Shown here in pieces: positions 11,267 through 26,127 of a DNA stretch of 64,000 bases. Source of the stretch: Tyto alba (Eukaryota; Chordata; Aves; Strigiformes; Tytonidae); the NCBI RefSeq assembly GCF_018691265.1, contig NW_024881313.1, positions 8,771,501 through 8,835,500 of the forward strand, read 5' to 3'. Position numbers and translations under genes: made by a program. The notes under the pieces were generated by a model, which made no database searches, was not told where the DNA came from, and saw nothing but the letters and a program-made list of their open reading frames with translations. Position 1 is the stretch's first letter; each line of letters begins with the position of its first letter.

Positions 11267-14200
11267 TCTGGCATTTCATAGGTTCAGAGCTGCTGTGTAC
11301 AACTGCCACAGAGCAGACAAAACCAAAGCATTCATATAGTTACACCTCTCAGTGAAGAAGTGATGTATAAAATACAGTATACTTCTTGGATATGCAGCTG
11401 CAGTTCTCAGCTTCTCCCCATGAGAACATTCCTTCCACACCTGTCTTGTAACCTTTAGGTTTCATGCTGAAATGATCCCTCATTGACAGAACTAGTTTTG
11501 CTAACCCAAAATACCTTTGGCACCTACAAAGCACTTCTGCAGAGAGTAGACCCCTACTCTCAGAATAGATAATTAGGTTGAACCATTTGACTTGCTCTAC
11601 TGAAGTGGAAAATTCATCTTATATTCTAGCACATTCTAAAACAAAACACTGCACTACATTTTCCAACGCTTCTTGCAGAATTACACATGGTAAACAGATC
11701 AGCATGGCAATTCATAGCCCCAGTATAAAACCAACATCATCTGTCATGAGTGAAAAACCACCCAAGACATTTTAAAATACAAAGAAGCATCTAGTACCTT
11801 TGTTTCTCCTAGCAAAGCATGTTCTTGTTTGTTTTACTCATATTGCTTTCCCCACCCCTCCTCCCTCCATTTTCTTGCATGCTACTGTGGAAACAGATCA
11901 AGCAATAACTTAGTTGCAGACTTTCAGACAGGGAACTTGTTTTATTAGCACTAGTCTGAGGTGTCAGGAAAGCACTGTTCTGAGGTGTCAGGTGTCTTCA
12001 GAGGCTTTAGAAGAAATAGGTTGTTAGCACACAGGGAAAACTGATAGTTCTGGCATAGTTCTGCAACATTACCATCAATGGTAAAGGCCTTAAGTTTCAA
12101 GTAAGAGACAAGACAAGGTTACACCAAGTTTTTCTTCAGTGTTACAATCTTAATAAAACTCAGCAGGCCAAACTGAACATTTGTTGTTTCTGGCATATAG
12201 AAATAGTACATTATGTAATCCTCCACTATAAAACATTTTCCAGTTTGTGTAATATATAGTAGTAGGCCTGAAAGATCAACACTCAGTATATTAAGCTGAC
12301 ACTTAAGTAAATAAATGACTGATAGTTACAGCCAGGAAAGAAAAGTAATTGGATAAATTTGCTAAGATTTTTGTATGTATCAGCAACTTTTCAGATCAGC
12401 AGAGATCTCCCAATAATCTTTCAAAATTAGAAGCATGTCCCTCTTCCTATTTTTAATTGGTACAATGAAACCCAAGACGAAGACTTGCCATGTTCTCCTT
12501 TTATAGATGGACTTTGTATTTGAAGAAATTAAATAAAACCCAAGGCAGGAAGCTAAGGCAGCCAGCAGACTGAGCCAGAAGCTGTTCAGGAGCAGCAGGA
12601 GCAGAGCTGACCCCTGAGGAAAGGGGAGGTGAGGAGGAGCACAGCAGGGGCAGGCCCTCGCCAACAGGGCACCGTCCTACCACACCACGGCACGGGCAGC
12701 GAGGCAACAGGTCCCAGCAGCTACCCAGCCACCATCAGGCAGAGGCGAGGTAACAAATCCAAGCTTAACCCACAAAATCTAAATAAAACAACACCCCAAC
12801 AAACGACTGAAAAGAAGTATACTTGCAGCAGAGCTCAGCTAGAGCTTGATAGCCTGGGCAGAGCCCGAATGGAGGTCTTGGGCCAGTGGCAGCATCTGTG
12901 TGGGTGAAGGTCCCGGGTGAGGCTTCTCACAGCAGCTGCAGCCTCTCTGGGCCCTGACAGGAACCATCTGTCTTCATTCACCAGGAGAATTCCTCTGGTT
13001 ACAGAATTACAATTATCCTGCTGAGAAAAAAACCCTCAAAAATATTGCCTCAAATGGCTCAGATGATATAATTAAACAGCCAGACAGCCTCTGACATCCT
13101 CCGAGAAAGAAAATTATCCTAAAAAGACAATTGAACATAGGTATATGTGTATAAACATTAGAAACATCAGCTAGGACAAAGATGGTGGAGAAAATACTTA
13201 CTTATTTCCCATTATTTATGATCTGCATTGCAGCAGAGAATGCAATTTTTAGTCTTCAAGAGACTGTACCAAGCAATTGTGGTGATGAATAAAAGACAGC
13301 AATTCTTCAAAACATTTTGTCACAAATTTTATAATTTGGGGTTTTGGCATTGTTGTCTGTTTGACATATAGCAGCTGTATTAGATATACTTTCTGACTTT
13401 TAAATAATTTTGTGAATTTATACACCTATTAGTAACTTCCTTATTTGATTGTAGAGGTTTTTATTTTTAATTTTTATTCAGTTCCTCAGCTAAGCATAAA
13501 GCTAGAGCCATCAATGTGAAAGATACAATGCACTAAATTAGGTGTCTTGGGGCTTATACGGGAAAAAGATAGAAGATAATGTGATTAAGAGGAAATTCAG
13601 ACAGATTGTTATAAAGTTGGCAAAATAAAGAATCTTACGGTATTCCTGCACTAATGTTAGAAGCTTGGGAGAGCATGAGAAACTACTACAGATTTTCATG
13701 AATAAACATAATTATAATTGGATTGACAGAGACAATGTAGAACACGCCTCACAAATGAAATGCTCATCAGTGACACCCTGTACTCAAAATCTAGGGCTGG
13801 CAAAACTACTGCAGAAAGGCAGGCCTAGTGTATTATATGCTTGGAGCCACACGTTAAGGGGTCATTCCTGAATAGATATCCAGGGAATATAATCTGTCTT
13901 CACATGAGACACATCGATTCAGAGGCTTATTCTTCTTCAGCATTTGTTGGTCTTCCACTTTTGTAGTAGTTCAGAATCATATAATTAACCCAATATCTGT
14001 TTAGGAGACAATGCATTATGCTGAAATGCATGGGCTTCAAAAAGAACATGCTTAGAATTACTTGTATCTAGTAATTGTTCATGATTTTTATATTAAAACC
14101 AATACGAAAAAATGCGGAAGAGAGTCAGAAGGTAATGTGACTTTTTTAAACTTGAATTTGGCTCTTTTGTCTGTGCTTTCCTCGGAAAATGAGGGTTATG

Positions 14201-16070
14201 AAATGGTTCTGCTTCTGCAAGTTCCCCTTCTGGTAACTTGGAACCTAGTAGCATCAGTGACAACAAAAGCATTGAAGTTACACAGTTGGTGTATGTCCTC
14301 AAGATCAGTGAAAAAAAATGACACCGAGGGAGATAAGACAGTTGCTAATAGCGTTCATTAAAAGAAAGACATGAAGAATGCAGAAATTTTTACACCCTAT
14401 TTAACAGAAGCATTTGGCTGATCTACACACATTGGCCAGCCATCCAGCACATGCATAACTGAACTAATCATACCATGTGCTTTGTCATGTACAACCAGCA
14501 GGTAAAATAAAATAGAATTAGAATATGTTGGTTGCTGGGGTATTTGGGTTGTGCTGGGGTATTTGGGATATATTTGCAAATCATGGTGGACTTCGTTGGA
14601 GATATTTCTAGGGAGGAGGTCAGCAAAGGTCTCAGAAAAGACCAGAGTTCTTTGGTGGGTGTGCTATATGGACCTGGGGCAACATGGGGTTATTTTGAGA
14701 GTATATGCAGGACTAGGTCATAAATCCTCACAAAACCAAACTTTATTATCAATTTCCAGTTTTTAAGGCAGCTTATTTTGCTCATTATCATTTCTGGCTA
14801 GGGTTTGAAAGTATTTTTTTAACTTAAAATGTATCATGAATGTTAAGTTTTGTAATTCTAGGTCTTGTAGACATTACAGGAGCCTCAACCATTTTATTCT
14901 GAAATCTCATACCTTAACTGAAATAGCAAGAAGCTGTATCTTTAATAATATAACTTTTCTTCATTGTGCATATTAGTCTTTGAATTTAAGTAAATATATA
15001 TTTAGTTATAACACAGCTTGGCTATAAATACGTTTTTCTGATTGAACTATGGAATGCATTCACAGATAATTAAAGTTTTTAGACTCTGTTTTATATATCA
15101 TCAGTGGTCTTCCATATAAGTTTTTATACTAAAATATTTTAGAAATACCAACATTCCCAAAAAGCTCCATAAAAAAATCATAAACTCCATAGAAGCTTTG
15201 ACATTCTTACTATGTATGTGCATCACTACATGAAAAAGCTACATAATCCACTCTTTCTGACTGCTGTTTGCCTTTAAAGCAATAGTTTCATGCAGGGATG
15301 ATGATTATTTCCCCAAATGTCTTCCATAATTAATTTAAAAGGGGTAAATAGTTGTCCTTATATTTTCTTAGCCTTTTAGAACATGGAAAATGTATTGCCA
15401 AATCAAATGCCTGTCAATTCAAGTAAGAGTAACAATAAACCAGTCTCTTCTCCTTTCAGTTTCTATACTAAATGCAGTTTCACAAAGAAGAAAATTTTAG
15501 TTCTTCATCAAACATTTTGAATATATTTGCATATAGTATAACCAGAAAAGACCAAATTACAACACATTTTTATAGTAGAGTTATAGCCTATGCCAAATGG
15601 AGAGTGCCTTTTCTAGCCTACAGAAAACAAAAAAATCTAAAAGTAGTATGTAACTGTAGTATTGCTGTTGCTATGGGTGTTCTGCATGTCCCCTTTGACT
15701 TCTTTGTCCAGCTAAGATACACTACTAATATACAAGAACAATAGAAGGACATTCAGAATCATGCATCAAAATCATGAGACTAGTCTACAAACAATTTGAG
15801 ATTATTTTTATAAGTGTGGGGTTGTGGGTTTTTAAATTTCTTTTGATTTGCTTTTTCATCATCACATCACTTCTTAAAGTTTTCCTTTCAACCACAAAAT
15901 TAAGAAACATGTTTTGTGTGTGTTTGTTACTTTTTTTTTAAGAAAATCAAGATCATGTAAGAATAAGTAAGTTTAAGAGCTTTGACAAAAATACCTGAGA
16001 CACATATGAGGCTCATGAGAAAGTATAAACTTTTATGCTGCCCTATAGTATTTTGCTTGGAACTATCAGA
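11267..16070. other. intergenic, no gene seen
   Basis: No coding region could be supported. A more GC-rich patch at 12540-12760 and another at 12830-12960 stand out from the AT-rich background but match nothing I recognise. Short frames here lack domains, conserved start context and splice-flanked exon structure. Confidence 0.5.
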
Positions 16071-16076
16071 CAAATG

Positions 16077-16136
16077 AAAAAAAAAACACACACAAACAAA
16101 AAAAACCCCAACCCCCCCCCCCCCAAAAAAAAACCA
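16077..16136. repeat. A/C-rich low-complexity tract with a C14 run
   Basis: A run of A and CA units is followed by AACCCC and about 14 consecutive C, then A9. The - strand is G-rich and could form a G-quadruplex. The frame at 15927-16232 (-), rich in Gly/Val/Phe, is a product of this tract. Confidence 0.8.
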
Positions 16137-16927
16137 GTTATAAAGGATCAAGTGAGGCACATCCTGCCAAGTTTCATGTGCTTTTAATTCCTTTAAGCTG
16201 TGTGATCGACCATTGAAGGTGGCTGGCAGCACTGTCTCTGCTAGTCCATGGAGCCTGGCCTATGACCTCACAGGTGAAAACGGGGTGAGAAGCTTTTGTA
16301 AATCTATCTTTAGACATTTCAGTTAGCTATCTGATTGCAGAGTATCTCCACAACCCATAGCGGGATTCCAGAGGGTAGAAGACAGCGTAGCAGGGCTGGA
16401 TATATGTTCCTGTAGCAGGCTCTGCCTGCTTGGTACTTCTGTCTGCTGTCAACAAACATCCACACAGACTGGATGGAGGCAACAAGTATCCTTTAAAACT
16501 CTTCAGGTAGCTTCATGAAGCCAGGTATTCTAGGGACTCATGTCTGTAACATCAAAGGCTACACATGAATGGAGAACTTTGAAATACTCCCAAGGTTGGT
16601 AAAGAAAGAAGACATGAAACCAGACAGCTATGCATGTGGAATGTAACATAACATGCACCATCCAGTTTGGCATAGGCCAAGAAAGTCCCTCTTTTCCACA
16701 TCTGAGATATTTATACAGGGTGTCCTCAAGGTAGATTCTCTAGTGTCTAATGTATGCACTTACATACTTTTCCTTTAATCAGAACACTGATAAGATTTCC
16801 TTATTTTACTTGGACATTTTCCAAGCCTTGTAGGAACGTATTTATTTTTAGAACTCTGGTCCTAAGTTAATTTGGTTGGAATTAGCCAAGGGGCTCTAAC
16901 GTATTAATGGAAAACAGGGAGAAAGAT

Positions 16928-16987
16928 AAACATGCATGTGTGCATGCGTGCACATTCACACACATATATATGCACCCACACACGCAA
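16928..16987. repeat. mixed CA/TG/TA microsatellite
   Basis: Alternating purine-pyrimidine sequence with ATGCATGTGTGCATGCGTGC followed by CACACA, TATATA and CACACACGC. It is able to adopt left-handed DNA and is probably length-variable. Confidence 0.75.
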
Positions 16988-19900
16988 CTTTGTTATCTTA
17001 TAAAAGCCAATCTGAAAATACAATTTAAAACAAACCCTTCAGCAGTAATCAGCATGTTATACAACAGCTAATACATAAAGAACAGCTGACTATTTATTTG
17101 GTTTGGAAAATCTCCCTATCACTTATGAAAACCAAAATTGAAATACTGCATTAAGCTCATATAGGAAAAAAGATTATTTTTATAGTCCCAGCAAGATACT
17201 TTAACTATATGCAAGTCTTAGCATAATGAAAGATTCCCTATTTGCCAAGTAACAGCATGGTGGTCTGTAATAAACCCTAATACGACATAGCATGTCACAG
17301 ATCAAAGCCTCAGTCCTAAAAGACGCAGAATAACACATGAAATCATAATTACATTAATTCATAATTTTGATTTAATCCAGGCAGTTTGTTTAAAGCATTT
17401 TTTAAAGACATGCAAGCATTTCGAAGTAAACAATTTTCTGAAAACAAAACAGGAAATATTCTGCTTCCCTGTCCTTCCTCTTTTTACTTTGCGGCACACC
17501 TATTTTTGATATTATATAAAAAGCACATATCCAACATAGTAATTCCCTCATCATGGTTTTCCTTCAGGACTTCTGTCTGCTGTATCATATTGAAGTGGAA
17601 ATAGTTTTCTTTTCCATAGGTGTCCTGCTTTGTGCTTAATATCATAGAAACTATAACATGATTAAACTGTGCAGTCTTTTAAGATGCAAAACTCGAACTT
17701 ACGGTTTTGCAGAATCAGGTCATGATTATACAGTCAGTTTAATGTGATTAAATCCTGCTGATTAAATGCTGCTGCCAAATGGGTGGCATGTGCTCCTTGA
17801 CTTGCCTGACTGCACTCACTAGAAAGCCTCAGTGCTTGTACCAGCATAAGGAAGATGATGGGAGCAAGCAACTGGGTACACAGGGAGACAGTCAATTTGT
17901 GTCAGGTTAATGTGAGCATGCAGCCATCATGGCAGGCCTCTTATTTGCAAGTTAGCAGTAGAGATGTAGTTTTATGTATTTCTATGAAGCATTTCATACA
18001 GTTGGGGTACTTTTAAAAAGTGTATTTTCTTTGTAACCGTTGCCATTTTTAACTAAACAACTTACAAATATTTATTATGAAAAAAAAAAAAAAAAGTACA
18101 TTTTATTAGTTTGACCACTGGATTTTAATGCAAAAACTGTCAAATCCATGCTGATGTCTGCACACCTCAAAACTGACCTTAGGACAGATTATGATCTGCG
18201 TAACAAGATGTGTTTTCCTTTGTTCTTCTTGAAGAGAAAGGCCCATCCCAAATACTTGTGAAGTCAGTGAAGATCTAAAACCTACAGCTTCATTAATAAT
18301 CTAGAAATACATAAAAACTGGAACCAAAAATAAATTTGGGGTTCTGTCACTCGCAACCGTAAGCACAGTCTTACACATTAAAACTGAGACTATTGGAAAA
18401 AGATACAAGGGAGCATATGGCCTATTCTGTGCCTAAAATCCTGTAAATTACAGTCAGTAATCACAGTAGTAGGCATATGCACCTGAACCAACAAAATGTT
18501 ATCTTAAAAACAGCTCAAATCTTAAAATTAAATGTCATTCCTAATTGGAAAACAAATCACAAAGTGCCACTCAAACTATTTCATTCTGTATGTTTTAAAA
18601 GATTTTTTTTTCCACATCCCTTTTGCAATCTTTAATCAGCAGCTGTGAACTTTACATACATGATGAGAATGTTAACTACAAAGTAAAAAAAAAGAAAATG
18701 TTCTGTGGAAATAGATGTAATTTTGCTTTCTCTAGCTCCCGTGCAGTAATCCAATTCGTTCTAGATTCCTTCCAATTCATTCCACAATTGAACTTTCTCT
18801 AGACAAAATGCTTCTGTGTAACTAGTCCAATCCTAGCAGTGTGCATCCCAATGAATTAATGCAATTAATTCACTTACCTAAGGTAAGAGAAAAAAGGTAT
18901 TTTTCCTTAATTGTATCAGAAATAAATGTTCTTGGGGGAACAAAGCTCTGTCTCTTTATAGTTATTTTTGGGTACAGAGTGCTAAAGTGATAAAGATGTC
19001 TTCTGAGTTCCGGAAATCTCCAGATTTTGGAGAAGAATACTAATGACGTCCTTTGAAATATTAATCTGCTTGTGGAACACTGTTTGGAATACAGCTACCC
19101 AACCCAATCAGTAGCCATGTATCAGAAGATGTCTAAATGTGCTTTGGTTACAATCCTACAGACATTTTAACATGTTTGCTTTAGTTCTGTGTATTGAGTG
19201 ATTATAAAAAGCTATTCCAGTAGCAAAGTTAACAGATGCAAAAGTTACTGAACCTTCAAAGCATTGCGAGTAACAGAGATGGAGGGTTTTGTATCAAGGG
19301 GTATCTGTATCACATAACAGAAATGCATCTTCTGTACTTCCCTGGTTTTCTAAGGCTTTAGGATTCACAAATGTAAGCAATTCTTTGTCAAGAGGAAGGA
19401 CAAAAACTTGCTTGCCTAGAGCAGAATCTTTCATCATCACATGGCTTAGACACATGACTCCATAGACAGTGGCTTTAGGTAAAACAACAAAACCAACCAC
19501 AGGACCCACTATAATGACAAACTGTAACTGTTTTTGATATGTCTATTTAAAGCTATCTCACATTTATTGAAAAGCTAGACAGTTCAAAGTTACAGAGCAG
19601 ACATTTCCTTTCCCCATTCGTGAGAAGGACTGATATATTAGATCCAGAAGTGCTTTCAGTAGTTCCCATCAGCCTTATCCTAGAGGGCCTTTCCTCTCAG
19701 AGATAGAAGCTCTTTGGCTTAAGGGGCAGGCAGAAGATGGATGAAACCTGGCAGCTTGCTCACCCCTCTGGGACGACAGCCTCCTCAGGTGCAAAGCAGA
19801 AGATAGCCCATATTCATGCTCAGCTGTGAAAAAGAGAGGTATTTCTGTAAGGAATACGGAGATGTTGCCACACTAGGAGCAGAAAGGAGGAGGAGGAAAG

Positions 19901-22900
19901 CATATTGCTAGTATGAAAAAGGAGGAATAAAAGTAAAGAAGTATTAAGTCCAAATATTGCAGAGTAAGGAACCAAAAAAAAAAAAAAATGGCACTGGGCG
20001 AGGAGAGAGAGTACAGATGGATGAAGGTGAGTATTAGGAGACTTTGCAGGGCAGATATTTATTTTCATCAGCTGGATGTAGGTGGGACTAATTTTTTTTT
20101 TTTAAATCTTAAAATTGTGCAAGAAGTATATTATTAAAACTTGGTTTTGTTTCTTTCCCCCGATATATTTTCTAACTGTGTGTTTATTGGACTGCTCCAG
20201 AAAGGTGCAAGAAAAGATCTAGTGTAGTTGATTTATGTTTTGTAACTGGAAAATCTCTGTTCCAGCCTTGCTCTTTGTCACTTTTGTCAGATAACTTGGA
20301 GCTTCAATTAGAGAACTAGCTGCTGTTTGAGCTTTAACTCTGGAAACACTTGAAGATAGTGAATAAGTTTTTAATTGCATCTGGTATTGGGGAAGAACTT
20401 GATGTAGCTAGTATTGTACTTAACTGGCAAGTTTTTAATTGAATAGATGAATAAAAATGAAAAATGACAATGTTAAAAGCAGTCAGGTATCAGAGTTGGA
20501 CAGAACACATCTTTTCTTTTCTCCTTTTTCACCTCCAAAGGACTGGTGAGTTTGGAGTAAATCAGGATTTTTTTGGCAGTTACTTTATATCTCAAAAGTG
20601 AAATTATGATCCCTGTGGGAATCTAGCAAGAACAGGTTTATAAAAGGCTGTTAGTAAATCTGTATAAATCCAAAATCTCTTATCAGTATGATGACTAAGC
20701 AGATCTGAATTTCAACTCAAAACTGCATTGCAGACTCCTGTGCAGAGCTGTTTAAGAACATTTAGCTTAGTCTGTTACTTTGCAATCTCAGCTTTGATTC
20801 CAGAGTAGTCTGGGTTGAGTGATGTTTCTATTAAGTGTTTTCAAATAAAATCTATGTGATTGTATTGTTGGTTTAATGTGAGGATATAATTTGCCTGCAG
20901 CATCTGTACTGCTTGTAACATGAGGCATAAAAAAGTCTGAAGTACTGTATGCTCAGCCTGAAGAAAAAGTGATGCCCTTTGTTAAACCCAGTGACATCAG
21001 GGAAGATGGGAAGGACAAAACATGCATTTCAGACTTGCAATCCTTTTTCACATTGTCATTTCCATAGGAAGTATTTCAAGAGAGAGTGGGAATTACCAGG
21101 AAATTATGGGATTTAATATGGAGAATTTCACTGTCCTACTTTAGGATATGCCTTTGCTGCAAGGATTAACACTCAGGTGTGTGAGTCACTGCAAAAACCT
21201 ATCTAAGATTATGCCCTTACTGATCCTTCATGACCTTAGATGTATTGCTGATGTCCTCATGTCAGCAGCAGTGGCATACGTCGTTCCAATTCTTTCACAA
21301 GAAACTGTGGAGAAACCTGTCTACCTTTCTGGGAACTGGATTCAAATTATGAGAACAGACAAGTGTCAATTAGTCCTCCTGGTAAAGTGAAGGAAGAACC
21401 CACATGGGAAAGCTGGGTTTCACCTCACGCCTTTCTGTGTAGGTTGCTCAGGTTGATAGTTGAGACACTCTTTTGTGTTAAGGGAAAGGGGAGTACTGGC
21501 AGCACGTGAGTTAAAAGTTGAAGTTAAGAGGGTAATGATCCTTAATTTAACTATAAATGGCTTGTGGTGGTCTTGGAGAAGGTCTCTTACCTTGTAGAGG
21601 GAGTGTTAAAATCAGAAAGGATCATTTTTTCAAAATAATGTTAAAAAAAAAATTGTGAAAAATTAGAAGAGAATCTCAAAAATAAACCAAACAAACCATA
21701 GAAACAGTCAGAGGTATTAAAACTTTAGTCAAGGACACATTTTGTATATAAAATCCACCCGGTTAAAGATTCTTCATAATGGCCTCTCTGACTATGCATC
21801 TAACTATGAGGAAGAGGAGTGCCCAAGGAACAGGTTTTTCTGGTGAAGGAGGGATGTGGAAGTCCTTGTAATACATGAAAAACAATTTGGAGTCGGCATA
21901 GGACCAGTTTTTAACTCACTGTCAGGGGAACAGCAACTAATTTGTGTTGTAAAGTACATAGGGCAGAGTATTCTGGGTCTGTTTTTAACAAAACCAGGGG
22001 AAATGTCATCATTCCAATACACAATGATTGTTGTGCTCCTCTGTATTGTCCTCTTCCTAATGCATTACAAGTAGCATTTCATGTCAGGAGTTTGAATTTC
22101 CTGTGTCTCTTTTTGATGATTAAATTAAATCTCTACATTTTGTAGAGGTTTTTTGCATCAGTCCTTGTTATGAACAAAGTGCTGTAAGTGGGCAGCAAAA
22201 CAAACGACCAGAAGAATGAAGCCAATTTGCAAAGTGACCTTGAAGGTCTAAGCAGTGAGAGCTTCAGCTCTGAGAGCATATACAATACTAATAAACTCCC
22301 TCACCCAGAAAGAAGATGCAAACATCAGTGACATACAATGGAAGAAAAGTATAATAAGACTTCTAGTATGCTCACAGTTTTTGCCAAGTCCTACAAATTT
22401 ATTATAACGTACAATATTTAGCTTCTTTCTTAAAGTCTGTGGAGCCATGTCACTCAGTGCAAGAAGAAATAAGCTTTAAAAGAGTCTGTAGCCTTTATGA
22501 GTACAAAGCCTGAAAATATGGGAAAATTTAAACAACTTTCTTTTCTAATGTCATGATTCTTAGAGATTGTCTAATGGCTCTGAACACCTGGGATTGCTGA
22601 TACTGCAGACAGAATATTTATTTTACTCTTAGCTATTCCATTCTTCTCATTTTCTCCCCTTCCCGCCCCATTTGCTCCCCATAAGCAGATTAACTGTTTT
22701 ACAAAATGTGTTGATTGTGGATTAGGCATTTAGGACTCAGTGGAAAACATCACTTAAAGAAAAAAAAAAAGGAAAAAGTTTTAGAATCACTTCTAATTCC
22801 CCTCTGCTCAGCTATTGGTTTTTAAAAATATTTCCTAACTAGAGAACCCCTCATATCATGTGCTAACTGCAGTACAGTTAGTCAGATTTCTTGGAATTCT

Positions 22901-25900
22901 CAGGATGATATCTTTATCTGGGCTTAGGTAAAGAGGAATCCGTTCATACCAATTTTGCAGAATACAAATATGGTAAATGAAGCAAAATTTTTTAATGCAT
23001 AATGAATAGCTTTGCTTCCTATTTGTCTTTCTTTTTGCTAGCTGTCAAGTCTTATTAAATGGGTATTTTCTACCAAAATGTTTTACGTATAACCCATTTT
23101 GTGTTCTCCATGCCATTGACTATCTTCATTTTGGTCTTAAGTCATTGACAAAGTTCAGTATTGCCATAACACTTTATCACAGTATCAGTATCACTGTAAT
23201 CACTATTAAAGCAGTAAGTAACCTGAAAATCCAGGCCTAAACTTCATCTGCTCGTGACACACACCTAATGTCTGGAAGGATATAATGTCATGATATAATG
23301 ACACAAAGAAGTTGTTCTTACCAGAAAGTAAACTGAGTCCTCTGCATCTCCATCACCAAGCAAAACTAAAACTCATGTACACAAATTGTCTGTAATATGT
23401 TTTAAATGTTGCTATATGTTTGCTCAAGAAGACACCTAAAAGAGGTACATTTCAGACCTGTGGGCCCATCACTTAGGCTGGTCTACCCGCCAGACACGTT
23501 CAGGAGTTCAAATTTCAAAAGATAAACCATACAAACCCTTTTGCAACAGGTAGTTGCTGTCATCAGGTCAAGCATGGGTAACAGCAAATACTCTGAAGAG
23601 CAACAGAGATGTCTTCAGGTCGCAGATACATTCTTGTGACTCCTGACACACTTGAAAGGAGGGAATGGGATCATTTACCATACTGTAGTGTATAATTCAG
23701 ATAAAGAATTGCATTGGTTGCTTCCAAAGGAATTTTAAGAATTAAGGTGATTTTTCTAAACAGTTTTGTACCCTATCTTGTTCCTCCCTGTAGCAGCAAT
23801 GTGCAAACAGCATAGGAAGCCCTCTGTTTCTGTGCGTTATTCTCATAGACAGTCCACAGCCAAAAGCTAAGCAACTGATGACTAACATATATGTTACAAG
23901 TCTGAGATGACTCTAGTCATGTCATTATAGACTTCCGAAAGAGACACTTATAATTTTGAGAGTTTCTGTTGTATTAAGCAATATAGTTTATCTTTATTCT
24001 AATATTTGCTTAGACAACTAGGATTAAGCTGCTAAGACAAAATGTCTGTCCTATCTGGAGACAGCTGTTTGAATAGCAGAAAATTCACTACAGTGAAGAC
24101 ATGTAAGCTGGGAAAAATTTTAAAAGAAATTTCAGCTTCCAATAAACAATGCTGAGAACATGAACACTGGGCAGATGTTGCATCCTTATTGCAAAGGATG
24201 AACTAGGAATTACACCTGATGCTTCTTCAGTAATTATTTATCTAATGCCCAACATTAACATCCTAATGTCTCAACTGGCTGTTTCATATACACCCTTGCA
24301 TTTTCTTCTGTGCTGCATCTCAGGTGAATGCTGAGAAAGCAGAAAGTGAATGAGATCTTTAACTGGAATTTATAAAGTTGTGATCCTGATCAGAAGCAAA
24401 ACTTCTGAGCAGGCAGCTCAGACCAAAGATCTTACAATAGGCAACATCCTGAAATAACAGAATATTCAAATTTCACACAGAAAAGATGCCCTGAGTTCCC
24501 CTTTCAATCATGTTGCTATGTAGACTTTTAGGGTCATCTGATCTTACTTGAAATGTAATGGAATATAACCATAAAGATAGAATTGCTTTTAAACAGTAAG
24601 ACTTAACACTTGGAACATTTAATGACTACGGATTCAGACCTCCACCAGCTCACCATCTCCCCCCCTCAAAATGAATCCCAAACTAAACAAACTCCAACTG
24701 TACTGCTAGCCTAGGCTAGGAACAACTTAGCAAGAGAAGCCAAACTTTGGTTTACATCAGTTGGTTATGGACAATCAGAACTAATTTGTAGTATACAGAA
24801 ATAATTCTGTAAAAGATCTTTTCTAGACTGTAGAGAAAGGTACAAAAGTTCAGGGTTGCTGATGAAGTTAGTCTCGTAGCCATTCTAATGAAACTGCTTA
24901 GTAAAGCAAAATTGGTTTGTTGTTTGTTCAGTCTGTCCCTCCCCCAATCCCGTCTGTAGTTTCCCCTTTCCTTAATCTTCCCTTGTCTTCTTGTATATGC
25001 CAAAAGAATATATCCTTTTACTCTCTAAATGCAGGTTACTGCTGTTTCAGAGGTTATCTTAATGGCAATTAGGTCACTGATTTGATTTTTCATAAGCTGG
25101 TGAGCTAAGACTTATTTAGGTTGTGGGACTGCCCTCCTTTCAGGGCTGGAAAATAATTTGCACTCTTTTGTGCTTCTGTGCAAGTTGGCACAGTTGCTCT
25201 TTTACTGCTAAACCCTGCCAGTGCCCCTTCTTCTGTGTGTGCTGCATCCACCCCCTCACAACTATATTTTTGTCTCTGAGCCTGCCTCTTAACTTAGTGT
25301 ACTCACTATGCTTCACTTTACATAAATCTTTACACACTTCTAGATGGACAACCTGCTGGTGCCATCCCTATCTCCTCCTGCTCCATTTAAGATTTTAATG
25401 CTGCACTCATCCATAATTTCAGTATATACTCCCCACACCTTCCAGTGTCTGCAGTGGGATTTCAAAATGTGGATCTAGACCATCAGACAACTTTCTTTGC
25501 TTGTAGTCAGTGGGAACTGTAATAAATGCAAAGAACACAAAGACATCTGGCAACAGGTAAGTGTTGTCCTATAAATATGAAGGTATTTGCAGCCATCTGC
25601 ATTAAGGTGGTACTTCTAGTAGAAATAAGCATTTGTCTAGGCCTATGAGAAAGAAAATTCTCTGAGTATTTTAAGGAGTAGGTGCAAAAACCTTTCTGCC
25701 AGGTTTGCATTTGACTACAGACATATATACTTGCCCTAACACAGTTCTTCGCAGAGTGCTTGTGAGTTTGTGGAAGTAACACGAAAATAATGAGCGTGCT
25801 GCTCTGCCTGGTTGAGCACAGCGCTAATGTGGCTGCAGCGCTTCCGTTAAGTACGCTAGACCGTTGCACCACCGGTCCTAAGCTGTATGTGTAACAAATG

Positions 25901-26102
25901 CACAGGGATAAAGTGTAAGGAATATGACTCTGCGATGGATGACTCACCAAGTCCAATAGCGTTACTGTCACTTAAAGGTGGGATCAGAGAAACAAATAAG
26001 TGTTCAAGTGCTTCTGGCCTACCATTGATAATCTTTTCCATCACAGCTGAAGTCTTGTTTCCAGACCTGCTCATACTAATTTAGAAACACCCTCCTCCAC
26101 TG
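16988..26102. other. intergenic, no gene seen
   Basis: AT-rich with A runs at about 18080-18095 and 19975-19988. No protein-coding feature could be supported. A CpG-containing tRNA-like patch at about 25795-25880 is treated as a finding. The - strand frame at 19294-19509 has protein-like composition but matches nothing known to me. Confidence 0.5.
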
Positions 26103-26127
26103 AAAAAAAAAAAAAAAAAAAAAAAAA
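26103..26127. repeat. poly-A tract (25 A)
   Basis: Uninterrupted A homopolymer. No retroposon body is recognisable upstream. Confidence 0.8.

Noticed and set aside
15927..16232. 101-codon minus-strand frame with Phe/Gly/Val repeats
   Set aside because: Produced by the A/C-rich low-complexity tract at 16077-16136.
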